Assembly: GCA_964442075.1 (NCBI GenBank)
Contig: CAYTWH010000017.1
Span: 1-64,000 of the forward strand
DNA length: 64,000 bases
DNA from: CAYTAU01 sp964442075
Lineage (GTDB): Bacteria > Bacteroidota > Bacteroidia > Bacteroidales > CAYTAU01
Direction: 5' to 3'
A program made the position numbers and the translations under genes. Shown piece after piece: positions 17,478-27,579 of the stretch. Position 1 is the first letter of the stretch. The number at the start of each line of letters is the position of its first letter. Under the pieces are notes generated by a model. That model had not been told where the DNA came from. It worked only from the letters and a program-made list of their open reading frames with translations, and searched no databases.

Positions 17478-19947
17478 ATTCATGAAAATAAACTCGTTTT
17501 ACACGCTGTGAAATACCTGTCATTATCTCATAAGGGATTGTATCAAGTTGGTCAGAAATTTCAGAAATGTGGTAATTATCTCCAAAAACAACAACCTCAT
17601 CACCTTCTTTTGCATTAATGCTTGATATGTCTAACATGCACATATCCATGCATATATTGCCAACAATAGGAACGGGTTTTTCTTTTATGAACATTTTTCC
17701 TTTTCCATTGCTCAATTTACGATTTAATCCATCAGCATAACCTATTGGAACAATTGCGATTTTAGAACCTTCTTTAAGTTTTCCTTTTCTGTTATATCCA
17801 ACAGTATCATTTTGTTTTAAAACTTTTACTTGTGAAATTGAAGTTTTTAAGCAACTTACATTATGTAATTTTTTCTGTTTTAATGCACTTATGCCGTATA
17901 ATCCAATACCTATACGAACCATGTCAAACTGTGCATCAGAAAATCTTTCTATGCCTGCAGAATTTAGGATGTGACGTAAAACAGGATAATCAAATTCTTT
18001 AATTATTAAATTACTAATATTTTCAAATTGTTTTATCTGATTAATAGTAAATAAATCTTCATTAAGATTATCTGCTGCTGCAAGATGTGAAAAAACAGAT
18101 TTTAAAATAAATCTATTATTTATTTTCAGTTTTTCTAATAATTCAGAAATTTCTTCCTCACAAAAACCCAATCGTTTCATTCCCGTATCAATTTTGATGT
18201 GAACCGGAAAAGAATTAATCCTGTTTCTGTCAACAGATTCGGAAAATAATTTTAGAATTCTGAAACTATAAATTTCTGGTTCCAACTTGTGTTCAATCAT
18301 CAAATCAAAACTCTGTATTTCCGGATTAAGAACAATAATTGGTAAAGAAATACCGGCTTTTCTTAATTCAATACCTTCGTCGGCAAAAGCAACAGCAAGA
18401 TAATTAACCCTTTGAAATTGTAAAAGATTAGCTATTTCGAACACCCCACTTCCATAAGAGAAAGCTTTAACCATTACCATTATTTTAGTTCCCTGTTTTA
18501 GTAATGACCTAAAATAATTAAGGTTTTTTGTAACAGAATTCAGATTTATCTCCAATACAGTTTCATGAACTTTAAGTTGTAAAATGTTAGATATTCTCTC
18601 AAATTCAAAATTTCTTGCACCTTTCAATAAAATAAGTCTGTCTTTAAGCTCATGTCTATTAATATTTTGCAGGAATTCCTCAGTTGTAGAATAAAAACTT
18701 TTTTCTATAGTGAAAAAATCTTTATGTTGAGAAATTACATCTCCAATACCAATAAAATGATCAAACTTTTTTTTCTTAATTAAATCTGCAACATCTTTAT
18801 ACAATATCTTTTTATCTTTTCCGCTTTGCAAAATATCAGATAGAATTAATGTTTTTTTAGTATTTTGTTGTTGTTGATTTGCAAAATCGAGAGCTATTAT
18901 TAATGAATTTACATCAGAATTATAACTATCATTAATAATAGTGCAATTATTCAAGCCCTGCTTTAACTCAAGTCGCATTGCAACAGATAAAAGCAAGTTC
19001 ATTCTATCACATATAAGATTGTTTGGGTACTTTAAATACAACATTAAGCACCAACAATGTATTGCATTTTCAATTGAAGCATTATCAATAAACGGGATAT
19101 TAATTTGAATCTCTTTATTTTGATATTTTCCTGTTATTAATGTATGATCTTTTTCTTTCGTAATATCTTTTATAAACAGGTCTGCAGGAAATTTTGATGA
19201 CCAGGTAAAAAATTTAAAATCTTCGAAAATTTTATTTGTATGTATTTGATGATCTATTAACTGATAATCTTTACAATATATCAAAATTTCGCAATTTTCA
19301 AATAACTTAAGTTTTTCTGATATTTTGTGTTTATGGTCAATAAAATTTTCCTGATGTGGATCTCCAATATTTGAAAATATTCCAATAGTAGGCTTAATTA
19401 TTTTCTGAAGATTACTCATTTCTCCCGAAAAAGATATTCCTGCCTCAAATATTCCCAATTCTGTTGAATTGCCTAATAACCAAACAGAATGTGGTACACC
19501 TATTTGAGAATTATAACTTTTTGGACTTCTAACTATTCGGTAATCTTCATTTAGCAATTGAAACAACCACTCTTTTAAAACAGTTTTACCATTACTGCCA
19601 GTTATTCCAATAATTGGTATTTTAAAGTTTTCTCTATGAAAAGTGGCTAAATTATGAAAAGCTTTTAAAGTATTTTCAACTATAATATAATTAACATTAA
19701 ACTTTTTATCCAGAGTACTCTGGACTGTAATATTATCAACAATAAAGTTCTCAACTCCCTTATTAACACATTCTTCAATGTAATCATGCCCGTTGTGTCG
19801 TTCACCAACAATAGCAAAAAAAAGGGAACTTGTTGCAGACACAATAGTCCTACTATCTGTTAAAAGATATTTTATTTCCTCTTCTCCGTCTCCGACAAGT
19901 TTACCATTAACAATTTGAGCAATCTTTTTAGAATTATATTTAATCAT
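17476..19947 (-). CDS. Bifunctional MurF ligase / alanine racemase
   Basis: A fusion of two cell-wall enzymes, typical of Bacteroidota. The N-terminal half (about residues 1-450) is MurF, which adds D-Ala-D-Ala to UDP-MurNAc-tripeptide. Its ATP loop is GITGSNGKTVLKEW. The C-terminal half (about 455-823) is a PLP-dependent alanine racemase with the PLP lysine in VMVKAFSYGSG and the second catalytic tyrosine region IVPIGYADGLNRK. Together they make D-Ala and use its dipeptide. The ATG at 19947 (MIKYNSKKIA) is preferred to a TTG four codons upstream. It begins 4 bp after the stop of the TPR/phosphatase gene, so the two are probably co-transcribed. Confidence 0.95.
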   Translation of the reverse strand: MIKYNSKKIAQIVNGKLVGDGEEEIKYLLTDSRTIVSATSSLFFAIVGERHNGHDYIEECVNKGVENFIVDNITVQSTLDKKFNVNYIIVENTLKAFHNLATFHRENFKIPIIGITGSNGKTVLKEWLFQLLNEDYRIVRSPKSYNSQIGVPHSVWLLGNSTELGIFEAGISFSGEMSNLQKIIKPTIGIFSNIGDPHQENFIDHKHKISEKLKLFENCEILIYCKDYQLIDHQIHTNKIFEDFKFFTWSSKFPADLFIKDITKEKDHTLITGKYQNKEIQINIPFIDNASIENAIHCWCLMLYLKYPNNLICDRMNLLLSVAMRLELKQGLNNCTIINDSYNSDVNSLIIALDFANQQQQNTKKTLILSDILQSGKDKKILYKDVADLIKKKKFDHFIGIGDVISQHKDFFTIEKSFYSTTEEFLQNINRHELKDRLILLKGARNFEFERISNILQLKVHETVLEINLNSVTKNLNYFRSLLKQGTKIMVMVKAFSYGSGVFEIANLLQFQRVNYLAVAFADEGIELRKAGISLPIIVLNPEIQSFDLMIEHKLEPEIYSFRILKLFSESVDRNRINSFPVHIKIDTGMKRLGFCEEEISELLEKLKINNRFILKSVFSHLAAADNLNEDLFTINQIKQFENISNLIIKEFDYPVLRHILNSAGIERFSDAQFDMVRIGIGLYGISALKQKKLHNVSCLKTSISQVKVLKQNDTVGYNRKGKLKEGSKIAIVPIGYADGLNRKLSNGKGKMFIKEKPVPIVGNICMDMCMLDISSINAKEGDEVVVFGDNYHISEISDQLDTIPYEIMTGISQRVKRVYFHE

Positions 19948-19951
19948 AAAT

Positions 19952-22315
19952 TTAAGCAATTCTAATTCCCATAATTAAAATATCGTCTATCTGATCATAG
20001 CTACCTTGCCACTCTTCAAATTTTCTGACAAGTATCTCCTTTTGTTCATCAGTAGGTTTTTCATTAATATTTAAAAGCAATTCTTTAAATGGTTTAAACT
20101 TAAGCTTTTTGCCTTTTTCTCCTCCAAATTGATCGATATAACCATCTGTAAACATGTATATCATATCTCTGTTTTCAATTTTTATTTCATTATTTGTAAA
20201 AAGAACATCGTCTTTAACATAAATACTAATAGGCATTTTATCTGCTTTAGTTTCTATTAATTCATTATTCCTAATTATATATAAGGGGTTGTTTGCTCCT
20301 GCATATTGTATAATGCTTTTATTCGCATCAATAATACACAATGAAATATCCATGCCATCTGTTGCTTCTCCTTCTTTCCCTGTTTGATGCAAAGATTTAA
20401 TTACATTAGCCCTTAATTTATTAAGAATTTCGTTTGCCGTGACGTTTTCATATTGATTAACAATCTCATTAAGAAAAGCCACTCCCAACATGCTCATAAA
20501 AGCTCCGGGTACACCATGCCCCGTACAATCAGCTACTGCAATAATTATTTTCTTTTCTTTTCTTGCTAACCAATAAAAATCACCACTAACAATATCTCTT
20601 GGCTTATCTAAAATAAAATGCTCCGGTAATACTTCATTTATATATTCAATGGGTGGAAGTATTGCAGATTGAATACGACTGGCATAATGAATACTATCTG
20701 AAATTTCTTGATTTTTTGCTGCTAATAAAATATTAGCTTTCTTTTTTTGGCGAAGTTGACTGAATAATAAAATTGAAAATATCAAAATAATAATTAATAC
20801 AAGTACAGAACCGTAAATAAAAAACCGTTGGCGCTTATTTTCTTCTTCTTTCTTTTTCAAATCAAGTTTTTGCAATTCTTTTTCTTTTGCAAGAAGTTCT
20901 ATTTGATGATCTTTTTTTTCTGCTTCATATTTTTCTTCCATTTCTGCAATTTGCTTATGGCTTTCAATATTAAATATCGAATCTTTCATTTCCGAATATT
21001 TACAATAATAATCAAACGCATTTTTAAAATCACCTTTCGAATAATAAACTCCTGACATTGACTTATAAATATTCTCCATTAAGTCTTTCATTTTTAACTC
21101 CATGGCTATTTCAAGGGCATTGTTTAGATAATTTAAGGCATTTGGATAATTTTCCATTTCCCTAAATACCAGTCCAATGCAATGTTGCGAATTTGCGACT
21201 CCGGCCTTATCTCCTATCTCATTTCGTATTTTAAATGATTTTTGATGATATTCTAATGACTTTGAAAAAAACTCCCACTTGCCATATACATTTCCAATAC
21301 TTTGTAATGTTCCGGCATAACCATGTTTGTCTCCAATTTCTTCTTCAATTTCTAATGCTTTTTCAAAATATTCAATTGCCATTTTATAGTTTTCACCCTC
21401 TTTATTTCCTTCAATTTCATCGTAATTATCCCATTCTTCATAAACAGTACCTGTATTATTTAAAGCATAAGCAACTCCTTGTTTATTCCCAATTTCTTCC
21501 ATCAATACCAATGCATTATCTAAATATTCAAGTGCTTTGATCTGATAATTTCCCCAATCTTTAAAAACAATTCCAATATTCATTATTGTATTAGCAATTG
21601 AATATTTATCATCAATCTTTTCAAATATTTTTAATGCATCCCTATTAAACTTCAATGCCTGTTCAAAGTCTCCCCATTCATGATATATTACACCTATTTT
21701 TTGCAAACAATTTGCTATTCCTTTTTTATCATCTAATTTCTTGTAAATTGCAAGAGATTTTTGATAATAATCAACTGCTTTTTCAAATCTTGCCCAATAA
21801 AAATAACTTATTCCAATTACCTGATATGTTGATGCAACATTTATTGTATCTTGTAATTCTTCATAAATATGCAGAGATTTCTCATAATTCTGAATCGCCT
21901 TTTTGTAACTCCCCTCGTTTTTGTATATTATACCAATATTATATAACAATGCAGCAGAGCCTTCCTTATCTCCAAGCTTATTTTTTAATTCAAATGATTT
22001 ACTATAATTATTAAGTGCCGTTTTATAATCTTTCTTATAATAATAAATGCTTCCTATCGTCTTATAAGCTTTTGCTTCTTCAGTTTCATTTTTTATGTTT
22101 TTCGATATTAAAAGTGCGTTATTCGCATATTCATTTGCTTTGTCAAGACTTGAGGGCTTAAGATACTCCTGAGCAAGTTCATTTAACACAATTAGTTTTT
22201 TTCCCTGATTTTTTGTTAATAATAAACCCTCAAGACTATCAATTTTACTTCCTGTTTGTGAGAACATTGGAGAAGTCAACAGTAATAATAACAATATGTA
22301 CAGAATTTTTTTCAT
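19952..22315 (-). CDS. TPR-repeat membrane protein with SpoIIE/PP2C phosphatase domain
   Basis: 787 residues: a signal peptide (LYILLLLLLTSPMFSQ), about nine or ten tetratricopeptide repeats over residues 30-430 (AIQNYEKSLHIYEEL-type units), a coiled coil, one membrane helix (VLVLIIILIFSILLF, about 500-520) and a cytoplasmic serine phosphatase domain. The phosphatase shows metal-binding motifs SGDFYWL, ADCTGHGVPGAFMS and FTDGYIDQFGG. This layout fits a sensor whose periplasmic TPRs control an RsbU-like phosphatase. The target is unknown, and no anti-sigma or STAS gene is adjacent. Its start overlaps the stop of tdk. Confidence 0.92.
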   Translation of the reverse strand: MKKILYILLLLLLTSPMFSQTGSKIDSLEGLLLTKNQGKKLIVLNELAQEYLKPSSLDKANEYANNALLISKNIKNETEEAKAYKTIGSIYYYKKDYKTALNNYSKSFELKNKLGDKEGSAALLYNIGIIYKNEGSYKKAIQNYEKSLHIYEELQDTINVASTYQVIGISYFYWARFEKAVDYYQKSLAIYKKLDDKKGIANCLQKIGVIYHEWGDFEQALKFNRDALKIFEKIDDKYSIANTIMNIGIVFKDWGNYQIKALEYLDNALVLMEEIGNKQGVAYALNNTGTVYEEWDNYDEIEGNKEGENYKMAIEYFEKALEIEEEIGDKHGYAGTLQSIGNVYGKWEFFSKSLEYHQKSFKIRNEIGDKAGVANSQHCIGLVFREMENYPNALNYLNNALEIAMELKMKDLMENIYKSMSGVYYSKGDFKNAFDYYCKYSEMKDSIFNIESHKQIAEMEEKYEAEKKDHQIELLAKEKELQKLDLKKKEEENKRQRFFIYGSVLVLIIILIFSILLFSQLRQKKKANILLAAKNQEISDSIHYASRIQSAILPPIEYINEVLPEHFILDKPRDIVSGDFYWLARKEKKIIIAVADCTGHGVPGAFMSMLGVAFLNEIVNQYENVTANEILNKLRANVIKSLHQTGKEGEATDGMDISLCIIDANKSIIQYAGANNPLYIIRNNELIETKADKMPISIYVKDDVLFTNNEIKIENRDMIYMFTDGYIDQFGGEKGKKLKFKPFKELLLNINEKPTDEQKEILVRKFEEWQGSYDQIDDILIMGIRIA

Positions 22316-22899
22316 TTGTTATTTTTTTTTATTGCATTATAATAACATAATCTACATAATGGTTCGTATTCTTCAATTTCTCCCAACATTACCAATTTTT
22401 CATCATTTGTTTTACGAAACGAATATTGAGCAAGATTTCCACATCTTACGCAAATAGCGTGAACCTTTGTAATATATTCTGCAATTGCAAATAACTCGGG
22501 AATAGGACCAAAAGGATTACCTTTAAAATCCATATCCAAGCCTGCAATTATAACTCTTATTCCTTGATTTGCCAATTTATTACATACTTCAACTAATCCT
22601 TTGTCAAAAAACTGAGCTTCATCAATTCCTATAACATCAACATCTCCTGCCAATAATAAAATATTTCCTGCCGATTCTACAGGAGTAGACCTAATTGTAT
22701 TTTCGTCATGAGAAACAACTTCATCATCAGAATAACGAATATCTATTTTGGGTTTAAAAATCTCAACTTTTAATTTAGCTATTTCTGCTCTTTTTAAACG
22801 CCTTATTAATTCTTCGGTTTTTCCTGAAAACATAGAACCTGCAATTACCTCTATCCATCCACTATGTTTAAGATTTTTTATTTTGTTTTCAAGAAACAT
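22312..22899 (-). CDS. tdk: Thymidine kinase (type II)
   Basis: 195 residues, the usual length. The P-loop GSMFSGKTEELIRR, the DEAQFFD Walker-B region and two zinc-binding Cys pairs (CVRCG and CRLC) are present. It phosphorylates thymidine in pyrimidine salvage. The gene overlaps the start of the TPR/phosphatase gene by a few bases, suggesting a tdk-phosphatase-murF/alr transcript. A TAnnTTTG box lies about 50 bp upstream. Confidence 0.96.
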   Translation of the reverse strand: MFLENKIKNLKHSGWIEVIAGSMFSGKTEELIRRLKRAEIAKLKVEIFKPKIDIRYSDDEVVSHDENTIRSTPVESAGNILLLAGDVDVIGIDEAQFFDKGLVEVCNKLANQGIRVIIAGLDMDFKGNPFGPIPELFAIAEYITKVHAICVRCGNLAQYSFRKTNDEKLVMLGEIEEYEPLCRLCYYNAIKKNNK

Positions 22900-22946
22900 T
22901 ATAATATAATTTGTATTTTTACATCAAATTTTCAACATTATTTTTA

Positions 22947-22954
22947 CAAAAGTA
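22947..22954 (-). promoter_or_regulatory. Probable -7 box of the tdk promoter
   Basis: TACTTTTG on the minus strand fits TAnnTTTG, 48 bp upstream of the tdk ATG, in the 99-bp gap between tdk and a divergent gene. Confidence 0.45.
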
Positions 22955-22998
22955 AGAAAAATGAAATAATATTTTTACTTAATCAAATATAATCATTC

Positions 22999-24036
22999 AT
23001 GAAAAAACAAACTTTATTAAATGAAATTACAGACCTTACAAATGAATGTAAAGTTTTAGTAGAGAATTTTAAAACATTTGATGATATTCCACAAATTGAT
23101 ATTGATTTAAGTATTGATAAAATTATTAAAATTTATGATAATTTACTTAAATTAAGAGATATCAATAAAATTGATGAAAAATTAGATGCTGAAATAAAAG
23201 AAGAAATAGTTGTTGAAAAAATCGCAAAAGAGCCTGAGTCACAAAGTGATATTATTGAAAACCATGAAAAAATCATTGAAGAGCATGAACCACAAAATGA
23301 TATTATTGAAAGCAATGAAGAAATTGTTGTAGAGAAACCAATAATTGAAAAAAAAGAATCTCCGGAAAATGAAGAAGATAATTTATCTACAACACAATCA
23401 GGCTTATTTGAAACTGAATCAGGACAAGAAAAAATTAATAATAATCAAAATGTCGAAAGCGAAGAGATGGCAGAAGAAGAGATTGACAATTCTCCTGAAA
23501 TTAACATACAAACTGATGAACTTACAGATGATACAAAAGAAACCAATATTGTTTCAGAGAATGAACAAATAACAACAACTTCTGAACTAAATCTATTTGG
23601 TAATAATGAAACAAAGCCAGATGAAATAAGTAATGACATTAATCAACCTGATGATACAGATATTGCAAAACCGGAAGAAAAAATAGTAAAAACAAAGGAA
23701 ACAATTGGAGAAAAACTTATTGATAATAAAAAAACATTAAACGATATTTTTTCTGATTTTAAACAAAAAAAAGATTTAGCTACACACTTACAATATCAAC
23801 CCATAGAAGATTTGAAAGCTGTAATTTCGTTAAATGATAAAATTCGTTTCATCAAAGAATTATTTAATAGTAATAGCGAGCAATATGCTTTATCAATTAA
23901 CAAACTTAATTCTTGTAATAACCTTGACGAAGCAATGGAATATTTGAACGAAAAATTTGAATGGAATGATACTAAAGCAAGTTTTAAAGAATTTCTCGAA
24001 TTAATTTATCGTCGATTTTTAAATATAACGCCCTAA
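22999..24036 (+). CDS. Acidic low-complexity protein, conserved C-terminal domain
   Basis: 345 residues. The N-terminal 55 residues are helical. A long Glu/Asp/Ile-rich region (about 60-235) follows, with internal near-repeats (SDIIENHEKIIEEHEPQND-type). The C-terminal 100 residues are better ordered: LNDKIRFIKELFNSNSEQY, then LNSCNNLDEAMEYLNEKFEW. I have the impression that this C-terminal block recurs in Bacteroidota hypothetical proteins. No function can be assigned. There is no signal peptide, so it is probably cytoplasmic. The M28 peptidase gene follows 17 bp downstream. Confidence 0.85.
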   Translation: MKKQTLLNEITDLTNECKVLVENFKTFDDIPQIDIDLSIDKIIKIYDNLLKLRDINKIDEKLDAEIKEEIVVEKIAKEPESQSDIIENHEKIIEEHEPQNDIIESNEEIVVEKPIIEKKESPENEEDNLSTTQSGLFETESGQEKINNNQNVESEEMAEEEIDNSPEINIQTDELTDDTKETNIVSENEQITTTSELNLFGNNETKPDEISNDINQPDDTDIAKPEEKIVKTKETIGEKLIDNKKTLNDIFSDFKQKKDLATHLQYQPIEDLKAVISLNDKIRFIKELFNSNSEQYALSINKLNSCNNLDEAMEYLNEKFEWNDTKASFKEFLELIYRRFLNITP

Positions 24037-24053
24037 TTAAAACTACGGTTATA

Positions 24054-25301
24054 ATGAAGTACAAATTTATTTTTTTCTTATTTATTTTCCCTTTTTGCAT
24101 TAATGCACAGGACATTGAATATGCAAGAGAAGTAATTAAAATATTAAGCTCTGAACAGTTTCATGGCAGAGGATTTACAAATAATGGTGAAAAAATTGCG
24201 GCTAAATATCTAAAAGAAGAATTAGTAAAGTTAAATGTAAAGTCATTTAATAATAATTATTTTCAGGATTTTAATATTTCAGTCAACACTATTCCATCAA
24301 AAATTAATTTAATAATTGATGAAAATGAACTTATCCCTGGTGAAGATTATATTATTTCAAATTCATCGGGTAAATGCAAGGGAATTTTTCCGATAAAAAA
24401 AATAGACAGCACTTTTTTTACAAATTTTGTTTTAAAAGATTATTCAAAAACATTTATTGTAATTGACAAAAATGATTTCAAATCAGAAGATCTTAAAAAG
24501 GGATACAAATTAATTAAATATACAAATTTTGTTAAAGCAAGAGGCATTATTGATGTTGTTAATTCCAATACTCTTCAAACACAAAGCAAACTGGCTAACA
24601 ACTGGGTAAATATTCAAATTAAAAAAGAAAAATTTGATTCCTTGTCTGAAAACATTACAATTAAATTTAAAAATAAATTTTATAAAAAATATCAAACTCA
24701 AAATGTAATAGGGTATGTTGAAGGAGAAGTAGATACTTTTATTCTTTTTGGTGCACATTACGACCATCTTGGAAATATGGGAAAACGCGCTTATTTTCCT
24801 GGAGCTAATGATAATGCTAGCGGTTGTGCAATGGTTTTAAATCTTGCAAAACATTATGTTAGTTCCGATTTTAAACCGCATTATTCTATGGCTTTTATTT
24901 TTTTTAGTGCTGAAGAAGTTGGGATACTTGGCTCTGAATATTTTTCCGAAAATCCAATAATACCATTATCAAAAATCAAATTCTTTTTCAATTTAGATAT
25001 GGTTGGTACCGGTGAAGAAGGGATAAAGGTGGTAAATGGTTCTGTATTGAAAAAAGAATTTGAGATGCTTGTAAATATTAACGAAAAAAATAATTATCTG
25101 AAAAAAGTCAGTCCTCGTGGTGAAGCAATGAATAGCGACCACCACTATATTTACCAAAAAGGAGTTAAATCAGTATTTATTTATACTCTTGGAGGTTATT
25201 CCGAATATCACAATATTTATGATATTGAAAGTAGTCTAAAACTCACCAAATTTGAAAGCCTTTTTCGTTTAATTAGAGATTTTTCAGATATTTACAGATA
25301 A
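24054..25301 (+). CDS. Secreted M28-family metallopeptidase
   Basis: 415 residues with a signal peptide (FIFFLFIFPFCINAQ). The zinc-dependent aminopeptidase motifs are in order: GAHYDHLG (first ligand His and Asp), PGANDNASG (bridging Asp), FSAEEVGILGSEYF (catalytic and ligand Glu pair), FNLDMVG (Asp) and a late histidine in NSDHHYIYQKG or GYSEYHNIYD. It is probably a periplasmic or extracellular aminopeptidase. The region between the signal peptide and the first motif resembles the PA-like insert of the family. A terminator follows directly. Confidence 0.93.
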   Translation: MKYKFIFFLFIFPFCINAQDIEYAREVIKILSSEQFHGRGFTNNGEKIAAKYLKEELVKLNVKSFNNNYFQDFNISVNTIPSKINLIIDENELIPGEDYIISNSSGKCKGIFPIKKIDSTFFTNFVLKDYSKTFIVIDKNDFKSEDLKKGYKLIKYTNFVKARGIIDVVNSNTLQTQSKLANNWVNIQIKKEKFDSLSENITIKFKNKFYKKYQTQNVIGYVEGEVDTFILFGAHYDHLGNMGKRAYFPGANDNASGCAMVLNLAKHYVSSDFKPHYSMAFIFFSAEEVGILGSEYFSENPIIPLSKIKFFFNLDMVGTGEEGIKVVNGSVLKKEFEMLVNINEKNNYLKKVSPRGEAMNSDHHYIYQKGVKSVFIYTLGGYSEYHNIYDIESSLKLTKFESLFRLIRDFSDIYR

Positions 25302-25321
25302 TGTAATATTAGAAGAAAATT

Positions 25322-25351
25322 AAAAACCTCTTGATTTTTCAAGAGGTTTTT
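25322..25351. terminator. Terminator after the M28 peptidase gene
   Basis: A 12-13 bp stem (AAAAACCTCTTGA / TCAAGAGGTTTTT) with a short T-rich loop lies 20 bp past the stop codon. The A/T runs on both sides would let it work in both directions. Confidence 0.85.
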
Positions 25352-25354
25352 AGG

Positions 25355-25389
25355 TTGCGGAGAAAGAGGATTATGAACCTACTATTTTA
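25355..25389 (-). other. tRNA 3'-end-like fragment, possible attachment site remnant
   Basis: Read on the minus strand, this segment contains GGTTCATAATCC followed by TCTTTCTCCGCA. It resembles the T-arm and acceptor end of a tRNA, but with a disrupted T-loop and no body upstream. It sits exactly where the backbone gives way to accessory genes. Fourteen bases of it (GAGAAAGAGGATTA, 25360-25373) recur at 32395-32408. Gap 25302-25742 holds nothing else I can identify. Confidence 0.3.
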
Positions 25390-25742
25390 ACCGCTTATAT
25401 TGTGAGTATTACAAAATTTTCAAATACTTGGACACGATTTGGACATATTACATGATGAAAATTCAAGTTACACTAAATTGCTTCTCATTACATCATTTTG
25501 TATTCCGCTACAAATGTACAAAACAAAGAATCAAAATGCAAATTGGGAGTGAAGGTTCAGGAGAAAAATGTCCACAAAATTTATTAACAATAATGAAAAA
25601 TAATGTCAGGTAAATAACGGTATTTACATGACATTTACAATAATAAAAGACATAAATTTGATAGATGTAAATAGCTGTAATATATCTAAATAACTAGAAT
25701 TTGTTTTTGCACAGATATATATTCACCTATGATGTATTTTTA

Positions 25743-27203
25743 TCAAACTTCATCATAAACAAACATAATATCAAAATCAAATTCTTTAACAGAACCAAAT
25801 AATTCAATTGAAATTTTTATTGGAAATTCATTTAATTTAACATTTGCTAATTCTATACTATATGGGATTCTAATAGGATTATTTAGTGTAAAAACTGGTT
25901 TGAAATTATGTGGGTTATTGAATGTCATCAAAGAGTATTTTTGACTAAAGAAATCTCCTCTTTTATTTAAACCTGTTATTTTAAAATAAAGTCCACTATT
26001 CATTAATTTTATTGACCAATCATCAGGTATTTTCCATTCAAACAGCGGAATTAGAATTATTTTCTTTATCTCAATGTATGAACTTGAATTCATTAATAGA
26101 AACTCCTTTATAGTTTCGTCTTTATGTAATTTAAACATTAAGTCTGGTTTTACAGGATTTATCTTTTCAGCAATATAATTTGTCCCGGCTCCAACTCCAT
26201 GCTTTTGAATAAGTTTATTATTGAACATAGATGTAAGCACCTTTTTTACAGTTGACAAAGGAATATTAAGTTTCTTAGAAATATCACTAGACTTACTTCC
26301 TGGATAGTTTGCAATAAAACTTAAAATATTTTTGTCTCTAGGAGACAGGTTTGTTGATGATTTTTCTTGATCATCTAATTTCTTCATTAAGTTATTTTGA
26401 ATATTAGATAGACAGTCCATAAAGAAGGAAATCCATTCATACACATCCTCATTTGGTCTTTGTTTCTGTGTATTCATCAATACTTTATAATATTCATCTT
26501 TTCGACTTTCTATTTCATGTTCAAAGCTAATATATTGAACCCAAGAATAACCATTTCTTAATAATAGAAGAGTTCCTAAGAGTCTGCTTAATCTACCATT
26601 ACCATCTTGAAAAGGGTGAATGCTTAAAAAATCATAAACAAATAAAGCTGATTTAATTATTGAGTTTGTTTCATTGTCTGAATGATACCATTCAAATAAA
26701 TCTTTCATTGATTGTTCTGTTGGCAAACCGGGTTCAGATGTTTTAAATATTAATTGTTTAGTTCCATTAGGTAGTTCAGCTTCAACTGAATTACTTAATT
26801 GTTTATATTTTCCTCTATGCCATTCATCTTTATCACTGAAACTCATTAGAATATTATGAAGATTTTTTATGTTTCCTTCAGTAATATCAATATCTTTATA
26901 AGATTCAGAAATAGTATCAAGAGCTTCAAAATAACCAGCAACTTCTTGCTCATCTCTTTCTTCAAGTTTTGAGACTTTTAGTTTATCTATTAATATCACA
27001 ACTTCTTCATTAGTCATTTTAGATCCTTCAATACGTGTAGAAGCTCCAACACTATGAACAGTTGCAATTGATTTGAGTTGCTTTAAAGTTTGACCTTCTC
27101 TTTTCTCAATTTGAGTCCAAGAAGCATCAAATCTATCAATTTTACTGATTTCATTAATCAGTTTCATTGTAAGATTAAGCGAAAATGTATGTATTTTTTG
27201 CAT
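25743..27203 (-). CDS. Fic-family protein (probable AMPylase) with its own inhibitory motif
   Basis: 486 residues from the ATG at 27203, chosen because a promoter-like box lies just upstream and the longer frame runs through repeats. The Fic core motif HPFQDGNGRLSR is intact with catalytic His. A class II-type inhibitory helix motif, STRIEG (fits S/T-x3-E-G), lies in the N-terminal part before the Fic core. Fic enzymes transfer AMP or other nucleotides to target side chains. The centre (about 295-350) is a winged-helix-like DNA-binding domain (STVKKVLTSMFNNKLIQKHG), and the last 130 residues are unassigned. It is a single gene on the minus strand beside apparently mobile DNA, and may regulate itself through the repeats upstream. 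Confidence 0.92.
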   Translation of the reverse strand: MQKIHTFSLNLTMKLINEISKIDRFDASWTQIEKREGQTLKQLKSIATVHSVGASTRIEGSKMTNEEVVILIDKLKVSKLEERDEQEVAGYFEALDTISESYKDIDITEGNIKNLHNILMSFSDKDEWHRGKYKQLSNSVEAELPNGTKQLIFKTSEPGLPTEQSMKDLFEWYHSDNETNSIIKSALFVYDFLSIHPFQDGNGRLSRLLGTLLLLRNGYSWVQYISFEHEIESRKDEYYKVLMNTQKQRPNEDVYEWISFFMDCLSNIQNNLMKKLDDQEKSSTNLSPRDKNILSFIANYPGSKSSDISKKLNIPLSTVKKVLTSMFNNKLIQKHGVGAGTNYIAEKINPVKPDLMFKLHKDETIKEFLLMNSSSYIEIKKIILIPLFEWKIPDDWSIKLMNSGLYFKITGLNKRGDFFSQKYSLMTFNNPHNFKPVFTLNNPIRIPYSIELANVKLNEFPIKISIELFGSVKEFDFDIMFVYDEV

Positions 27204-27208
27204 AATAT

Positions 27209-27290
27209 GGTTCGATTTGGTTCGCAAATATACGACAAAATATTCGATAACCAAATTTATTTTGGTTCGATTTGGTTCGATAATATACGA
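27209..27290 (-). promoter_or_regulatory. fic promoter with repeated operator-like sites
   Basis: On the minus strand a -33 TTTG (27252-27255) and a -7 TATATTTG (27225-27232) are separated by 19 nt, an ideal Bacteroidota promoter. Two 27-bp direct repeats (27209-27235 and 27264-27290) share the core GGTTCGATTTGGTTCG and overlap the promoter on both sides. Between and across them is a palindrome, AACCAAA-TTTAT-TTTGGTT (27249-27267). The arrangement fits autorepression, perhaps by the winged-helix part of the Fic protein. Confidence 0.7.
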
Positions 27291-27462
27291 TAATTAGACG
27301 GTGAGTGGCGTTACAGTACAAAAAAGAAGTCGCAAAAACAGCATATATTTACGACAAAATTTCAAAAATACTCTCCTATCAACATTCTCAAAACATTTCA
27401 AAATTGTTAATAAAAATTACTCATTATTAATCAGCACCTTAAGTTTTTTAGATAGATAGCAG

Positions 27463-27479
27463 ACTGTATATCATACAGT
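27463..27479. promoter_or_regulatory. Palindromic operator candidate
   Basis: ACTGTAT-ATC-ATACAGT is a perfect 7-bp inverted repeat with a 3-bp spacer, about 100 bp upstream of the RteC-like gene. It probably binds a dimeric regulator. The rest of gap 27300-27579 shows nothing else clear. Confidence 0.45.
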
Positions 27480-27579
27480 AATAACTTATTAACATGACTC
27501 GGATTTTAGGATATTTGAGTGTAAATTTATGCAGTAGAAAGCAAGTCATTTTATTAACCTCAAATTACTTTATTGGCCT

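Noticed and set aside
25355..25389. Complete tRNA gene
   Set aside because: Only T-arm and acceptor-like sequence is present, the T-loop is disrupted, and no D-arm or anticodon arm can be formed upstream.
25428..25613. Small protein in the gap after the M28 peptidase
   Set aside because: 61 codons, no domain, no ribosome-binding site, composition like random AT-rich DNA.
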